This document shows positions 24,216-33,877 of a stretch of 64,000 nt of DNA, piece by piece. The stretch lies in the NCBI GenBank assembly GCA_001600415.1, contig BCJX01000011.1:179029-243028 (forward strand), written 5' to 3'. Within the stretch, counting starts at the first letter, position 1. Every line of letters starts with the position of its first letter. A program made the translations under genes and the position numbers. The notes below the pieces were generated by a model. That model saw only the letters and a list, made by a program, of their open reading frames with translations, made no database searches and was not told the DNA's origin. The DNA is from Pascua guehoae. Taxonomy: Eukaryota > Basidiomycota > Tremellomycetes > Trichosporonales > Trichosporonaceae.

Positions 24216-25838
24216 ATGATCTGCATTCAACCAGCACCCTCACCATACAGGCCCCCAGCGGGTCTCTCTCGCCCCCTCCCCCTCCCCCTCTCGCAGCACC
24301 CATCCCCCGTGGGCACCCCGTCGCGCCCACCACCACCATCACACAAGACGACATCTCCACGCTCTACATCGCTCGCGCTGGGTCCTCCACTCTCCATTGA
24401 CGCGCCCGTGCCGCGCTCTCGCGCAGAGGCCAGTCTCATCTCGCTTCTCGAACGTGAGCGCGACCGCGCACTCTCCCCACCTTCCACCGCCCCGTCGTCG
24501 CCCCGCCAGGCCGCCGCGTCCATTTCGCGGGCAGCGTCCCCGCGCTCGGCCGCAAAGGCCGCCGCGACCGCTGCTGCAAAGGCGCGCAAGGAACGCGAGT
24601 CGGACCTCGACCTCATCTCCCTGGTGGAGCGCAGCATTGCCCTCCAGTCGTCGCCGCCTCGCAAGTCGCCCCAGCACCGAGCGTCGCCGTATCCTCGTCA
24701 AACCTATCGCCCCCTTTTTTCGACGTCGCCGGCAACTGCCCCGCTGGCCATCCCCGATAGCGACTCCGACGAGACGTCGCCTACTTCGTTGCTCGGTACG
24801 TCGGCACCAAATTGCACCGCTTGTGGCGGGGGAAGCACACCGTCGTCGTCGCTTTCGTCATTGTGTATGTGTGCCGCTGTAGCGGCAGCCGCCGCCGGAA
24901 CGGCGTCGCAACGCCGGCGCGGGCCGCGCCGCGCAACCGTGTCCGAGGCGATCCCGCGCAGCATCCCAGAGTACGCCCCGAGTCGGGCGAGCGGGTCGAG
25001 GTTGAGCATGCAAAACACACCTACCAAAGGCACGGCCGACTCTCCGCCCAAGGACCGCTTCCCACGTGCACGTTCCCCGCAACCACAGCCGACCCAACGC
25101 TCGCCCTCCCCGCCGCCACGCCCACCCTCTGCCCCTCCGCGCTGGTCGGCGCCGCCACACCCACGCACTGCCCCGCGGACGCCACCTGCACCCAACACCC
25201 GTGCCGCGGCGGCGGCGCTCATCGCCGCCACAAACCAGTCGCCACCATCCCAGCCCCAGTACTTTTCCCAGACGTATCCGCAGCGTGACATTGCATACAA
25301 GCAGTCGCAGCCCCAGCTCTTTGCCGCCGCCGTCGCCTCGGCCACGGGTGCCTTTGCCGCAAACGTCGTCCTGTCTCCACCCAACAGCACAGGCCGCAAT
25401 GGCCCCCGTGCATCCGGCCGGGCAAAGGCCCAGGCGGTCAATCCCCCATCGAGCTTCAATGGCAAACTCGGGTATTCCCCAGACGGAGATCGTGATCGTT
25501 ACTTCCCAGCCACTCCGTCACCTCCCGGTTCTGGATCAACATCGGGATACACCGTGTCGAGCGCGTCCAGCATTGCCGACCGCGCCACCGCCCACCGCCC
25601 GACCCCAGGTGCAGTCCCGGCTCCGCTTCCCATCCGGCCCCTCCTCGCACCTGCGAGCGATACTGCTCAAGCTCCCGTCTCCCCAGCATTCGACGTCGAC
25701 CGCGCGGCGCGCCGTCTCCGTGAAAACCCCGGCAGGGTGTGTTTCGAAGAAGTCGCCCTCCCGCCACCAGACGATGGGGGTGACGGTGACCTGCTCGGCG
25801 TCCAGTCGGGCAATGGGCGCAGGTGGTCTCTCTGGTAG
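24216..25838 (+). CDS. Disordered Ser/Pro-rich orphan protein with a duplicated LISL-ER motif
   Basis: A single exon of 540 residues. No enzyme domain is recognised. The sequence is dominated by Ser, Pro, Ala and Arg with many SP and TP sites (RSPQPQPTQRSPSPPPRP), so it is probably a phosphorylated regulator. A short motif occurs twice: L-I-S-L-L-E-R-E-R-D-R-A-L-S-P near residue 75 and L-I-S-L-V-E-R-S-I-A-L-Q-S-S-P near residue 135. Each is followed by a Pro/Ser/basic stretch, which suggests two copies of a helical binding motif. A C-x-x-C followed by C-x-C lies near residue 200. The C-terminal 50 residues (A-R-R-L-R-E-N-P-G-R-V-C-F-E-E-V and on) look ordered. The start is the first ATG after the pyrimidine leader. 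GC3 bias supports coding. Confidence 0.75.
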   Translation: MICIQPAPSPYRPPAGLSRPLPLPLSQHPSPVGTPSRPPPPSHKTTSPRSTSLALGPPLSIDAPVPRSRAEASLISLLERERDRALSPPSTAPSSPRQAAASISRAASPRSAAKAAATAAAKARKERESDLDLISLVERSIALQSSPPRKSPQHRASPYPRQTYRPLFSTSPATAPLAIPDSDSDETSPTSLLGTSAPNCTACGGGSTPSSSLSSLCMCAAVAAAAAGTASQRRRGPRRATVSEAIPRSIPEYAPSRASGSRLSMQNTPTKGTADSPPKDRFPRARSPQPQPTQRSPSPPPRPPSAPPRWSAPPHPRTAPRTPPAPNTRAAAAALIAATNQSPPSQPQYFSQTYPQRDIAYKQSQPQLFAAAVASATGAFAANVVLSPPNSTGRNGPRASGRAKAQAVNPPSSFNGKLGYSPDGDRDRYFPATPSPPGSGSTSGYTVSSASSIADRATAHRPTPGAVPAPLPIRPLLAPASDTAQAPVSPAFDVDRAARRLRENPGRVCFEEVALPPPDDGGDGDLLGVQSGNGRRWSLW

Positions 25839-27226
25839 ACTGTGGCTTGCAGACCCAACACCTTTGAGGCCAACCCCTCCCGCGTCACCACATGGACAAT
25901 ACCAAAGAAACAAGACAAAAACACAAAAACCCAAAGACCGAATACGATACGGCACATTGGCACATACAGCAGCGCGCCGAGTGCCGCACTAGCACACGCC
26001 AACCACACATTTTACATTTAATCGAACACTACCGCTCCTAATTCACGAACGAACTCTTTTTACGACCACCACCACTGTCACTGTCCGACAAGTCGCACCT
26101 TCGAACTTGAACTCCCAAGACTTTTGATTAACATCATTTCTCATTTCTCTGCAAGACCAACCCTCATCCTTACCTCGATGCACAACTGGTGCCACTCGAC
26201 GTCCACGCCACGTTTCCGGCCAGCGGCCGCCCACGACCCACGAAATCGTCACATTTTTACGCTCATTGTGGACCCCCCTGTACGCCACCGGTTGGCACGT
26301 TGTAAGATTGCATGTATAAAAGTGTGCACTGCGTGGTGGATTCCGAGATTCCGAGCTGTGGCATGGGAAGCCAAGTCGAGGGCTGCGTGTTTGGGCACGA
26401 ATTGCAATTGCTGTTCCGTGGTCTTTGTACCAAAAGTGCACTGTTACTGGGGTGAGATGTGTGTCAATGAGCTTATTATGCCGTTGCTGGGGTGACATGT
26501 GCGTCAACGAGCTTGATATGCCGTTGCTGGGGTGTGCGTCAACGAGCTTGTTATGCCGCCTCGGACGAGAGTGTCCCATCGTGCCGTCTGCTCTACTCTG
26601 CAAGTTGTTTTACCAGTCCACTAGTTATTCCATCTTTGTCTTCGTTTAGCGAGTGCAAAAATAGAGCACATTTGCCCCAAGCACAACCGCGTAGTGGACC
26701 GGACCCTCTCACATCCATGGCCCTGCAACCCCTTCGAACGACCTTGTCCACTTTCATTGTTACTCCTTCGCGCATTCTCATCCGAATAATCAAAGAAGCC
26801 AAGTCGCGGCTTCTTTCCTGGCCAAGTTACAAGTTGTACAGAAGCAGCATGTCAACCAAATGCAAGCCCCGCGACTGACCCGCTCACACTCACTCCTTCT
26901 CATCCTCTCACATGGGTCCGGCCGTGGTGGTGGTCCGTGGGCCTGCCCCGTGGGTTCATAAAGAAGCCCCAGCTCATGCGGCTCGGCCGGCCCTATCCCA
27001 CATGCAGACGGCTTCCGACCTCTCCACGCTGCGGCAGCGGTCACCTGCAACCAGCTGGCGACTCTCTTCCAGCACATCCAGCATGGCATAGATCAATTCG
27101 TCTCCACCACGAAACATCCAACACATAGCCCACCACACCATCGTCCACCACGTCCACTCCACCACCATCCTACGTCCACTCTGTCACCCCATCGCACACC
27201 CGCCCCCTTCACACCCCACACCCGCC
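25839..27226. other. Intergenic up to the assembly gap
   Basis: No gene is supported. It contains a 40-bp triplicate repeat (listed separately). The last 200 bases before the gap are C/A-rich and look like the distal leader of the next gene. Confidence 0.5.
26442..26556. repeat. 40-bp direct repeat, three copies
   Basis: Three consecutive units containing 'TGCTGGGGTG', 'GTGCGTCAACGAGCTT' and 'ATATGCCG'-like ends. The third copy lacks about 6 nt. The units accumulate substitutions and lie in no conserved frame. Confidence 0.88.
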
Positions 27227-27346
27227 NNNNNNNNNNNNNNNNNNNNNNNNNNNNNNNNNNNNNNNNNNNNNNNNNNNNNNNNNNNNNNNNNNNNNNNNNN
27301 NNNNNNNNNNNNNNNNNNNNNNNNNNNNNNNNNNNNNNNNNNNNNN
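27227..27346. other. Assembly gap (120 N)
   Basis: Run of N. True length is unknown. C-rich sequence on its left and the leader of the 27531 gene on its right suggest that low complexity caused the break. Confidence 0.99.
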
Positions 27347-27530
27347 CGCCAGTGGTTCAAACCTCAGTCTCGTTAAGCTTCAGTTCTCGTCAATCCCCTT
27401 CAACCCTCCTCCTCTTCACCTCAGCAATCGAATACTCTTCAGCCCCCGCACCTCCCCCTGCATCCGCCCGAACCGCTCCCTCCAAAACTTCCAGCACCCC
27501 CGCCTCCCCACAAACTCGTACCACCCCACG

Positions 27531-28385
27531 ATGCGCGACGTGCGCGACGACCCCGAGCTGCGCAAGGAGCGCGACGAACTGAACGAGATCAGCTCCATCC
27601 TCCCGCCTCCGGGGTCGCGCGAGGACATTGAGGCGTACATGTACATTGCGTCGTCGTTTATTGCGCTCCACAAGGGCCGGCGCGGGTTTGAGGGCGGGCG
27701 GCTCGAGGGGCGCGAACGCACCGCGGAGGGTATTGTGGGTGAGTACTGCTGGAGTATACGCCGAGCCAAGCCCTGCCGTGCTCCCGTGAGGGGTGTGATG
27801 GGTGTGAGGTGGCCAGGCAAGTGGCCAGGAGGCGCGCTGCGGTGGAGGAGGGGTGATGGGTGTAAGGTGGCCAGGTGGCGAGGAGATGCGATGGCGAGGC
27901 GTTGGCAATCGGGCCATCCCTGCGTGATAAGCGGGCATCCCTGTCATGGTTCGTGCGGGGTGCATTTCACCCAAACATTTCACCCAAACGAACCCATACC
28001 CATACCCGTACCCAACCCCCCCCCCCCCCCCGCCGGACACCACGGCTCACACGCAGACCGGTGCAAGTCGCTCCTCACCGCCCTCGTGCAGCTGAGCACG
28101 GCATCGATGAACGCCGACATCATCTCCTTTACCGCCCTCGAGGCCCACGCAAAGACGGTAAAGGTCCTGGTACGTCAGATGCCACATTCACTCGCCAGAG
28201 TACGCAGAGCCCACCCTAATACCTTCTCGCCAGCTCGAAAACTTCCCCATCCCCAAGCTGTCTGAGGAAGAGTACGACGACGCATGCTTGATGATCGATA
28301 GCGTATGTCCCCGTGTACCGGCGCCGCTGACAGAGCACAGCACCTCTTTGTGCTCAAGCGGAGGTTCAAGCTTGAGCGCAGTTAG
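27531..28385 (+). CDS. Small orphan protein, four exons
   Basis: Function not recognised. Exons: 27531-27738, 28057-28169, 28234-28302 and 28341-28385, totalling 435 nt (144 residues plus stop) with matching phases. The N-terminus is highly charged (M-R-D-V-R-D-D-P-E-L-R-K-E-R-D-E-L-N-E-I). A likely helical stretch follows, with 'EDIEAYMYIASSFIALHKGRRGF'-type amphipathic character (shown in part). The end is basic (V-L-K-R-R-F-K-L-E-R-S). No signal peptide or membrane segment is visible, so a small helical adaptor is plausible. Intron 1 is long (318 nt), with internal GGTGGCCAGG repeats and a C14-type homopolymer near its 3' end. Confidence 0.72.
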
Positions 28386-28561
28386 ATTTCTTACGCGGGC
28401 CAAACCAAAGTCCATGCGGCCGGCTTCGGCCTCGGCCCATTATTTCCAGACTCCCTCGTGATCCCAGCGTCATTCCCTTCTTCATGTACCTGTACAGTAT
28501 ATTTTGTTTTCCTGCTCGTATGCACCGTCGTCTCGTCTCTTACACTGCTTGGTTCGTACTT

Positions 28562-28613
28562 TGCAATCAATTGGAGAGGACAAGGTCTGCAATCAATTGG
28601 AGAGGACTAGGTC
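28562..28613. repeat. 26-27-bp direct repeat, two copies
   Basis: Two adjacent copies of 'GCAATCAATTGGAGAGGAC' plus AAGGTCT or TAGGTCA. Confidence 0.9.
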
Positions 28614-29495
28614 ATGTCAGTATGCTATTTAACCCTTCTCACAACTGCTAACCAGTGTCAACTGTTCCCAATGCCGCAACTCCGGCAAATGGCCTAATTT
28701 CTAATCAAAGCAATAGTTGAAAGCCACTGAAACAGTTCGGCCAGTGACCAGTTCCCGATATGTCCAAACCCACCTTGCCAGGGGACAGCGTACCCAGCAA
28801 GCCGTTGATCTGTACGCCGTGATGCGAGTGAATCCGACCTGGCCTGCAGGCCATCATTCTTCCCCCCTCAGTCTTTCTTCTATCGTATCAGGGACACTGT
28901 CCAACCTGCGTGGCCCGCTCACTACCGACTCGTTCGTCGTCGCGTCTGGCCGTGAGTTGCAGAGCGCTGGGTTATCGTGAGGCGATGTGTTGCCGTCACT
29001 GCGCTGCGGTTCTCGCTTTTGCGCCGTCACGTGCGCCCCACCTACTTGCCTGTCAATCTCTGCTCCGCGATTGATAACCTTGCGGTTTAGCTGGCGCAAG
29101 TTTATTCGCTTGGTCGACACTCACAGGATGGTTACACTGCAACCCATTGTGCTTCGTATACTGCGACACGGGCGTCTATACTCGCGACCCAAGGTGCACA
29201 ATTGAGGACTGTATACCGTGAGGGTTGGGAGCGCGATAAAGTTTGTGTTGCGACACAGTAAATAAGACGGCGGTCTCGATGGTATGGCTCCGTTTTTTTT
29301 TTAATGTCCCCTGGCAGTAACTTGAGACCTTGAGCGAGAATACAGTACCAACTCCACTACGAATGTACTTGTAACCGTAGCGTGATCACTTTGCGATGAG
29401 GCAGCAAGGATCCAAGTTTGACCTATGTATTCAGGTGTCTGGGAAGCAGAACAGATTGAACCCAAGCAGAGGAGGGTGTGAGCCTGAAGAAGGAA

Positions 29496-29503
29496 TATAA
29501 ATA
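29496..29503 (+). promoter_or_regulatory. TATA box upstream of the first defensin-like locus
   Basis: TATAAATA about 100 nt before the ATG at 29604. The intact paralogue has a TATA box in the same relative place. Confidence 0.7.
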
Positions 29504-29603
29504 CTACACCTTTCAGCGGTGGTCTCGTCCTTCAAACCCAGCGATCCCATCAACCATCAGTTTGTAGACCCTTCAACACTCAAGACATCAGCAACTTGGT
29601 GAC

Positions 29604-30014
29604 ATGAAGGTCGCTCTCCTCACACTCATCACAGCACTCGCAGTGGCCCAGGCTACTTCTTCTCCCGACCGCTCGGTCTACATCTACATCTGCACAATCG
29701 CCAGGGATGGGGCTGTCGGCTGTGTCCACGGTCACCAGAACAACGCTCGCGAGGTAAGCATATCTCGACAAGTTGTATGTTTTCAACACTTTCCTGAGAG
29801 AGACAGATTGACGACCTGGCCGACGCCCTCACAGAAGGCGACAGGGATATCGACAAGCGCAGCCCCCCACCGGGCTACTTTTTCTGTGGTAAGGGCAATA
29901 ACGTGGCCTTCCGGGGCCTTGTATCGCCGCATCTACGGCAGGGAGTGCGGTGGGCGGTGCCGTGGGGGTCCTGTGCTTTGGTTGCAGAGGTGCTACTGCG
30001 GTACTTCATGCTGA
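29604..30014 (+). pseudogene. Defensin-like secreted peptide paralogue, apparently frame-disrupted
   Basis: Paralogue of the gene at 31477. Exon 1 (29604-29753) encodes a signal peptide starting M-K-V-A-L-L-T and ends in the same 'QNNA-x-E' at a phase-0 intron (29754-29806). Exon 2 begins with the acidic propeptide and a Lys-Arg Kex2-type site. The frame carrying the propeptide then diverges from the frame carrying the terminal Cys-rich motif (C-G-G-R-C ... C-Y-C ... C, stop at 30014). Compared with the paralogue, spacing between the first two Cys is about 8 nt longer and a later segment about 10 nt shorter, leaving a net frame change. No alternative GT-AG intron I tried repairs it. It is either a decayed copy, a sequencing error, or a differently spliced gene. 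Tools should treat it as non-functional until RNA shows otherwise. Confidence 0.6.
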
Positions 30015-31476
30015 ATCGAATAATAGGCTATGAGCCTATGGGAGGAAAGGTTAAAGAGCAAGGGGGGGAGAAGGCAGGCATGCACAAACATGGCAGCCCC
30101 GTGGGACGTTGTGACAAAGAAAAGTCAGGTCTACCAGCATCGGATGCCTGTGCCAAGGCTGTGCGCGTCTTACTACCTCTAATGTGGTATCCAGCAACCA
30201 CTGTTGTACCGAGGTTGCAGTGACAGAGGACTATTAGAAAACGACTCCATCACAAATGTTGTTGAATAGCTTGACAGTGCGAGATCCTACGACCGGTGCG
30301 GTAGAATGGGGTAGACCAACGGTCTTGAGACTGATGGCCGAGAATAAAAGGTACCTGCAGCCACCGTACCTGTCCTTGACAGCGGACGGCGGGCATCGAG
30401 GGCCGGAGCCTACTTCTCTGGAATGCTAGACTGGTGGCCGATACCCGCCCTCAGGTCAACGGAGCCGCGATATGAGCTGACGAGTTCCGCGAAAGATAAA
30501 GAGCCGTCAGCTAGGCACCTCATCTTTCGATACCGACGGGATTGGATTAGACGCCAGGCTGATGGCCTTGGATGCCCGGTTGGTGATTTAGGCTCACACA
30601 GCCACCAACTCCGTGCGGGGCACGTCACCGAGGCCGTAATGTTAAATTCCGAGAGAGATCTTATCACGTGCAACGGCTGCACGCATCGTCTATCTCGCGT
30701 TGTGGCATTTGGGTTGTGGCGGTGCTGGCAGTGCAAAGCCAAGATCGGCTTCATGGCCTTGAGTGCCCGCTACACGTGTAGGCCAACACCGCCACTGAAC
30801 AAGTTGCGGCCACATCACCGAAACTGCCAACTTACACAATTCTTCATCGTCAGCCACACCATGCAAGACAATATTCATATCGGTCCTGGAGTTGGAGAGG
30901 TTAAACACATCTGCAGGGCTCCGTCGCCGAGACAGGGTTGCGTGGGATGCTTCCAAGCGCACCCCTCATTGCGGGTAACGGTCACGGTCGCACCGCCTTC
31001 CAAAGTGTATCAACCGACTCATTCAACCTCATCCTCCAGACAACCATGACACGACGAAACTAGCCACCCACACGGCACAAGTGTGTGTGAAGAGCGGTAC
31101 ATCACACCTCGGGGAGCGGTCAAGCTGTGCCATCGTGACGGGCATCCAGAGCATCGTATGACATCCTCTCGGTCTTGAGCAAGTCACAGACCGCAGGACA
31201 CTTGAACGTTGTGGTAATGTCCTCCTGGGGATGTGAGAGGATCCCATACCTTCGCCGACCCGGTTTGAGCGCCGCCTTGGCCAAGTGTCGGAGGGCGGTT
31301 TCACTGGGCGTGAGGACAGGCGAGAGTGGTAAGTATAGCGGGTCATATCCTAGCGCCTTGAAAGGTATAAAAGACAGCTCACTTGCGGTCCAATATCCCC
31401 CATCCCAACGACGAAACATCCCCACAAACAACCAGCTTCACACCTACCCCAACAAACCAAACAACAAGTCAACAAC
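30015..31476. other. Intergenic between the two defensin-like loci
   Basis: No gene is supported on either strand. Base composition is lower in GC than the flanking genes. It ends in a TATA box and a CA-rich leader. Confidence 0.5.
31366..31373 (+). promoter_or_regulatory. TATA box of the intact defensin-like gene
   Basis: TATAAAAG about 104 nt upstream of the ATG at 31477, followed by a C/A-rich, G-poor leader. TATA promoters often mark inducible, strongly expressed genes. Confidence 0.72.
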
Positions 31477-31899
31477 ATGAAGGTCGCCATTCTTGCCACC
31501 ATTGCCGCCCTTGCCATCGCTCAGGCTGCGCCTTCGCCTTCCGAGCCCGGCCGCACGGTCTACTACCCCGACAGCGACGAGACATGCACGCTGTCCGACA
31601 ATGACACCATGGACTGTGTTCCGGGCCGCCAGAACAATGCACCCGAGGTACGCTCATAGAACACTGTCGGAGAGGCATGCCTCACTAACACCCAGTTTGA
31701 CGACTACTTTGACGACGTCGTCACGGATGGCAACGACAAGCGGGGCCTCGCGCAGCGCGGAGTCACGTGCGCTGGGTTTTGGGGTCCTGGGGCTTGCATT
31801 GCCAAGTGCTTGCGCATCCACGGCAAATACTGTGGTGGTCGGTGTCTCGGGGGGGGCGGGTTTTTCGGCAAGACGTGTTACTGCAGCGCCAAGTGTTAG
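31477..31899 (+). CDS. Secreted Cys-rich peptide precursor, fungal defensin-like (CS-alpha-beta pattern)
   Basis: Two exons, 31477-31647 and 31696-31899, encode 124 residues. Layout is signal peptide (residues 1-17, M-K-V-A-I-L-A-T-I-A-A-L-A), an acidic propeptide with 'DDYFDDVVTD', a Kex2-type Lys-Arg site, then a ~50-residue mature part with eight Cys. Cys spacing includes C-x3-C (C-I-A-K-C), G-x-x-C-G-G-x-C and a terminal C-x-C-x3-C. C-x3-C together with C-x-C and Gly-Gly before a Cys is the signature of CS-alpha-beta defensins such as plectasin-type fungal defensins; eight rather than six Cys means a fourth disulfide. It probably acts outside the cell, for example as an antimicrobial. The family match is by motif only. 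Confidence 0.72.
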
Positions 31900-31926
31900 A
31901 TTGTGCCAGGTTTGGCACTTCGATAG

Positions 31927-31938
31927 TAAATAAATAAA
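31927..31938 (+). promoter_or_regulatory. Candidate polyadenylation signal
   Basis: Overlapping AATAAA words (AAATAAATAAAG) about 30 nt after the stop codon of the defensin-like gene. Confidence 0.6.
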
Positions 31939-32629
31939 GTGAAAGAGTCAGGAGAGAGAGAGGCTAGGATGCAAAAACCATAAAAACAACTGTCGACGAT
32001 AGGAGCGCTTGCCAGAGGAATCATCAGGCGTAGGTGGTTTACATGTCTACTATTCAGCGCGGCTAGGTTGCAGCTCCTGACCACTATAAGCCTTCTCTGA
32101 CCCGGCTATTATTCAATGCGTACAGGCGTTGACACTGGCCAAGACCCATGTTGTCCTTTACGACCGCCTCTAGGGGTCTATAGTGTCAGCGTATGCCACG
32201 TACTGTCGCCCCCCCCCCCCCCCTGTCAAGTACAGCCCAAGACACGAGGCCATCTTGAATACGGCATGTGGGCATGTATCGAACAATGGGCGGAAAAACA
32301 GGCCAATGCGCCGCGAAGTGAATGTGCCACACTGCCACGCAAGAAGCCCAGTAGTGTGCCCACGCAGAGGACCCAGGTGGGGCGCACGGGGTCGCTGTAA
32401 CAGACCTTACCCCCTCACCTTGAATTGGAGTCCTTTTGTCTCTTGTACTCTCACTCATCACCGACGACATGACCAAACACTTGGGACTCAAAGGTATGAT
32501 GCTGTCCTCTCACCCATGCTTTACTGTAGCTCACGGTTTCGTAAACAAGCAGGCTGGTTTATCTCCACCACTACTCGGCATACCAAGGCACACGGTTCAG
32601 CCACCATCCCGAGTCGCCACCGCCCAAGC
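31939..32629. other. Intergenic, promoter of the F-box-like gene
   Basis: Contains a C homopolymer of about 13 nt near 32212. An open frame runs upstream of 32630 in phase with the F-box-like protein, but it shows no coding bias, and ATG 32630 follows a leader-like C/A stretch. Confidence 0.5.
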
Positions 32630-33877
32630 ATGTCTGTCCTCGACAAAGTCTTGTCCAAATTCACAAAGCTGCCTTCCCGGGACGGCTCCATCTCAAGCTT
32701 TTCAAGGTTTGGCACCACAGCGGCCGACGAGGGCACAGCGACCTCGAGCCTGCCCTTCCAGTCGCTGGGGCAAGCCCCTGCAGCCCCAGATGTGCCCGCT
32801 ACACCCAGTGACAAGGTAACATCAGTCCTCGATGCCTCTGCGTACCCCCACCTGGTCGAGTGTATCGTAAAGCACGCATCGTTTGAGGCTCTTCTCGCCA
32901 TCCGGCTCTCCTCTCGGCGCCTCCGTTTCCTCGCAGACGAATGTCTTCCGCGCCACATCTCGTTTGAGCGGGACGGCACCATCACTGTGAAAAGGGCTCA
33001 TGCGGGGGGACGTGCCATATGGACGCCTGGTCCATTTCTTCCGGCTGTCATGCGCATAGTCGACGTGCACATCGTCGACCCAAACTTCCGGCTAGAGCAC
33101 TTCAAGCCTCCAACCTACTTTGCAAAGAACAGGGGAACTTTTGGGCACGAGCATATCCGCCGCGTTCTGCCGCGCATTCATTCCCTCGACGTCCTCCGCG
33201 TGCGTGCGGATACGTACACGTACGAGGCCCTCATAGGCATGGATCTGGCGCCCCAAACCTGCGTCGTAGTGGTTGATTCCGAGATCCCCGAGATGGTGCC
33301 AATGCACGTGCCTACACGGTGCTGGAAACTCGTCATCTGCATCCTGCACAAGGCTGGCGAGGATCCCTCTCCGCCTGCATTTTGCTGGGCCCCCGACGCA
33401 CCCAGAATCGAATCCGACATACCCGAGCTCTCCGAGGTGGTCGTCACGTACAGCCAGCAAGACGTACACTCGGATCACCTGGAAACCACCAACGAACAAG
33501 CCCATTCGGCCAGAGAGATCCGCTGGCACTCTGTCGGCTTCGCGGTGCGCTGCTTGTCGAGGCGTAACGGCAAGGCGACCTTCGTCGATACCGCCACTTG
33601 GCCGCCACTCGCGCTCTATAAGGACGGCATGACTGAAGGCGCCGACGTCACCGACTTCCTGATAGAGGAGGTGTGGCATAGGCTCTCATTCCAATTCGAA
33701 TTCACAGAGGAGTCTTGCTACGAGGCCTTCGACAACCTGTCGTTTTCCTCCTTTGACCAGTACCGCGCTCGTGTTGGCCAAGAGCAATTTGCCCTCGAGA
33801 CGTGCTTGGACTGGGCGGAGCGGACGGTCGTACATGGTGATGAGGCACAAGAACGGACGTCAAGTTGGATCGACTGA
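32630..33877 (+). CDS. F-box-like protein, lineage-expanded family
   Basis: A single exon of 415 residues. After a 60-residue Ser-rich lead, an F-box-like region reads A-Y-P-H-L-V-E-C-I-V-K-H-A-S-F-E-A-L-L-A, then R-L-S-S-R-R-L-R-F-L-A-D-E-C-L-P-R-H-I-S-F. The same layout (YPH-[IL]-[IV]-E, then L-x-x-x-R-L-[ST]-[SC]-[RK]) occurs in the protein at 62275-63531, so the two are distant paralogues. Downstream of the motif there is alternating strand/helix sequence with 'VVVVDSEIPEMV' and 'KLVICIL', and no recognisable WD40 or LRR repeats. By family it would be a substrate-binding subunit of an SCF ubiquitin ligase through Skp1, but many members of such families have unknown partners. Confidence 0.7.
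   Translation: MSVLDKVLSKFTKLPSRDGSISSFSRFGTTAADEGTATSSLPFQSLGQAPAAPDVPATPSDKVTSVLDASAYPHLVECIVKHASFEALLAIRLSSRRLRFLADECLPRHISFERDGTITVKRAHAGGRAIWTPGPFLPAVMRIVDVHIVDPNFRLEHFKPPTYFAKNRGTFGHEHIRRVLPRIHSLDVLRVRADTYTYEALIGMDLAPQTCVVVVDSEIPEMVPMHVPTRCWKLVICILHKAGEDPSPPAFCWAPDAPRIESDIPELSEVVVTYSQQDVHSDHLETTNEQAHSAREIRWHSVGFAVRCLSRRNGKATFVDTATWPPLALYKDGMTEGADVTDFLIEEVWHRLSFQFEFTEESCYEAFDNLSFSSFDQYRARVGQEQFALETCLDWAERTVVHGDEAQERTSSWID

Larger units (their letters stand above)
28386..29603. other. Intergenic, AT-richer than the flanks
   Basis: No gene is supported. It contains a 26-27-bp direct repeat at about 28562-28613 and a T-run near 29288-29301. The last 110 bases carry a TATA box and CA-rich leader for the defensin-like locus. 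Confidence 0.5.

Noticed and set aside
23613..24400. Open frames in the pyrimidine tract before 24216
   Set aside because: Homopolymeric Pro/Ser/His/Leu content follows from C/T-rich leader sequence.
30410..31049. Frames between the two defensin-like loci
   Set aside because: No signal peptide, no Cys pattern and no codon bias; no third paralogue.
32183..32629. N-terminal extension of the F-box-like protein
   Set aside because: Frame is open but unlike the paralogue; includes a poly-C run and lacks codon bias; ATG 32630 fits better.
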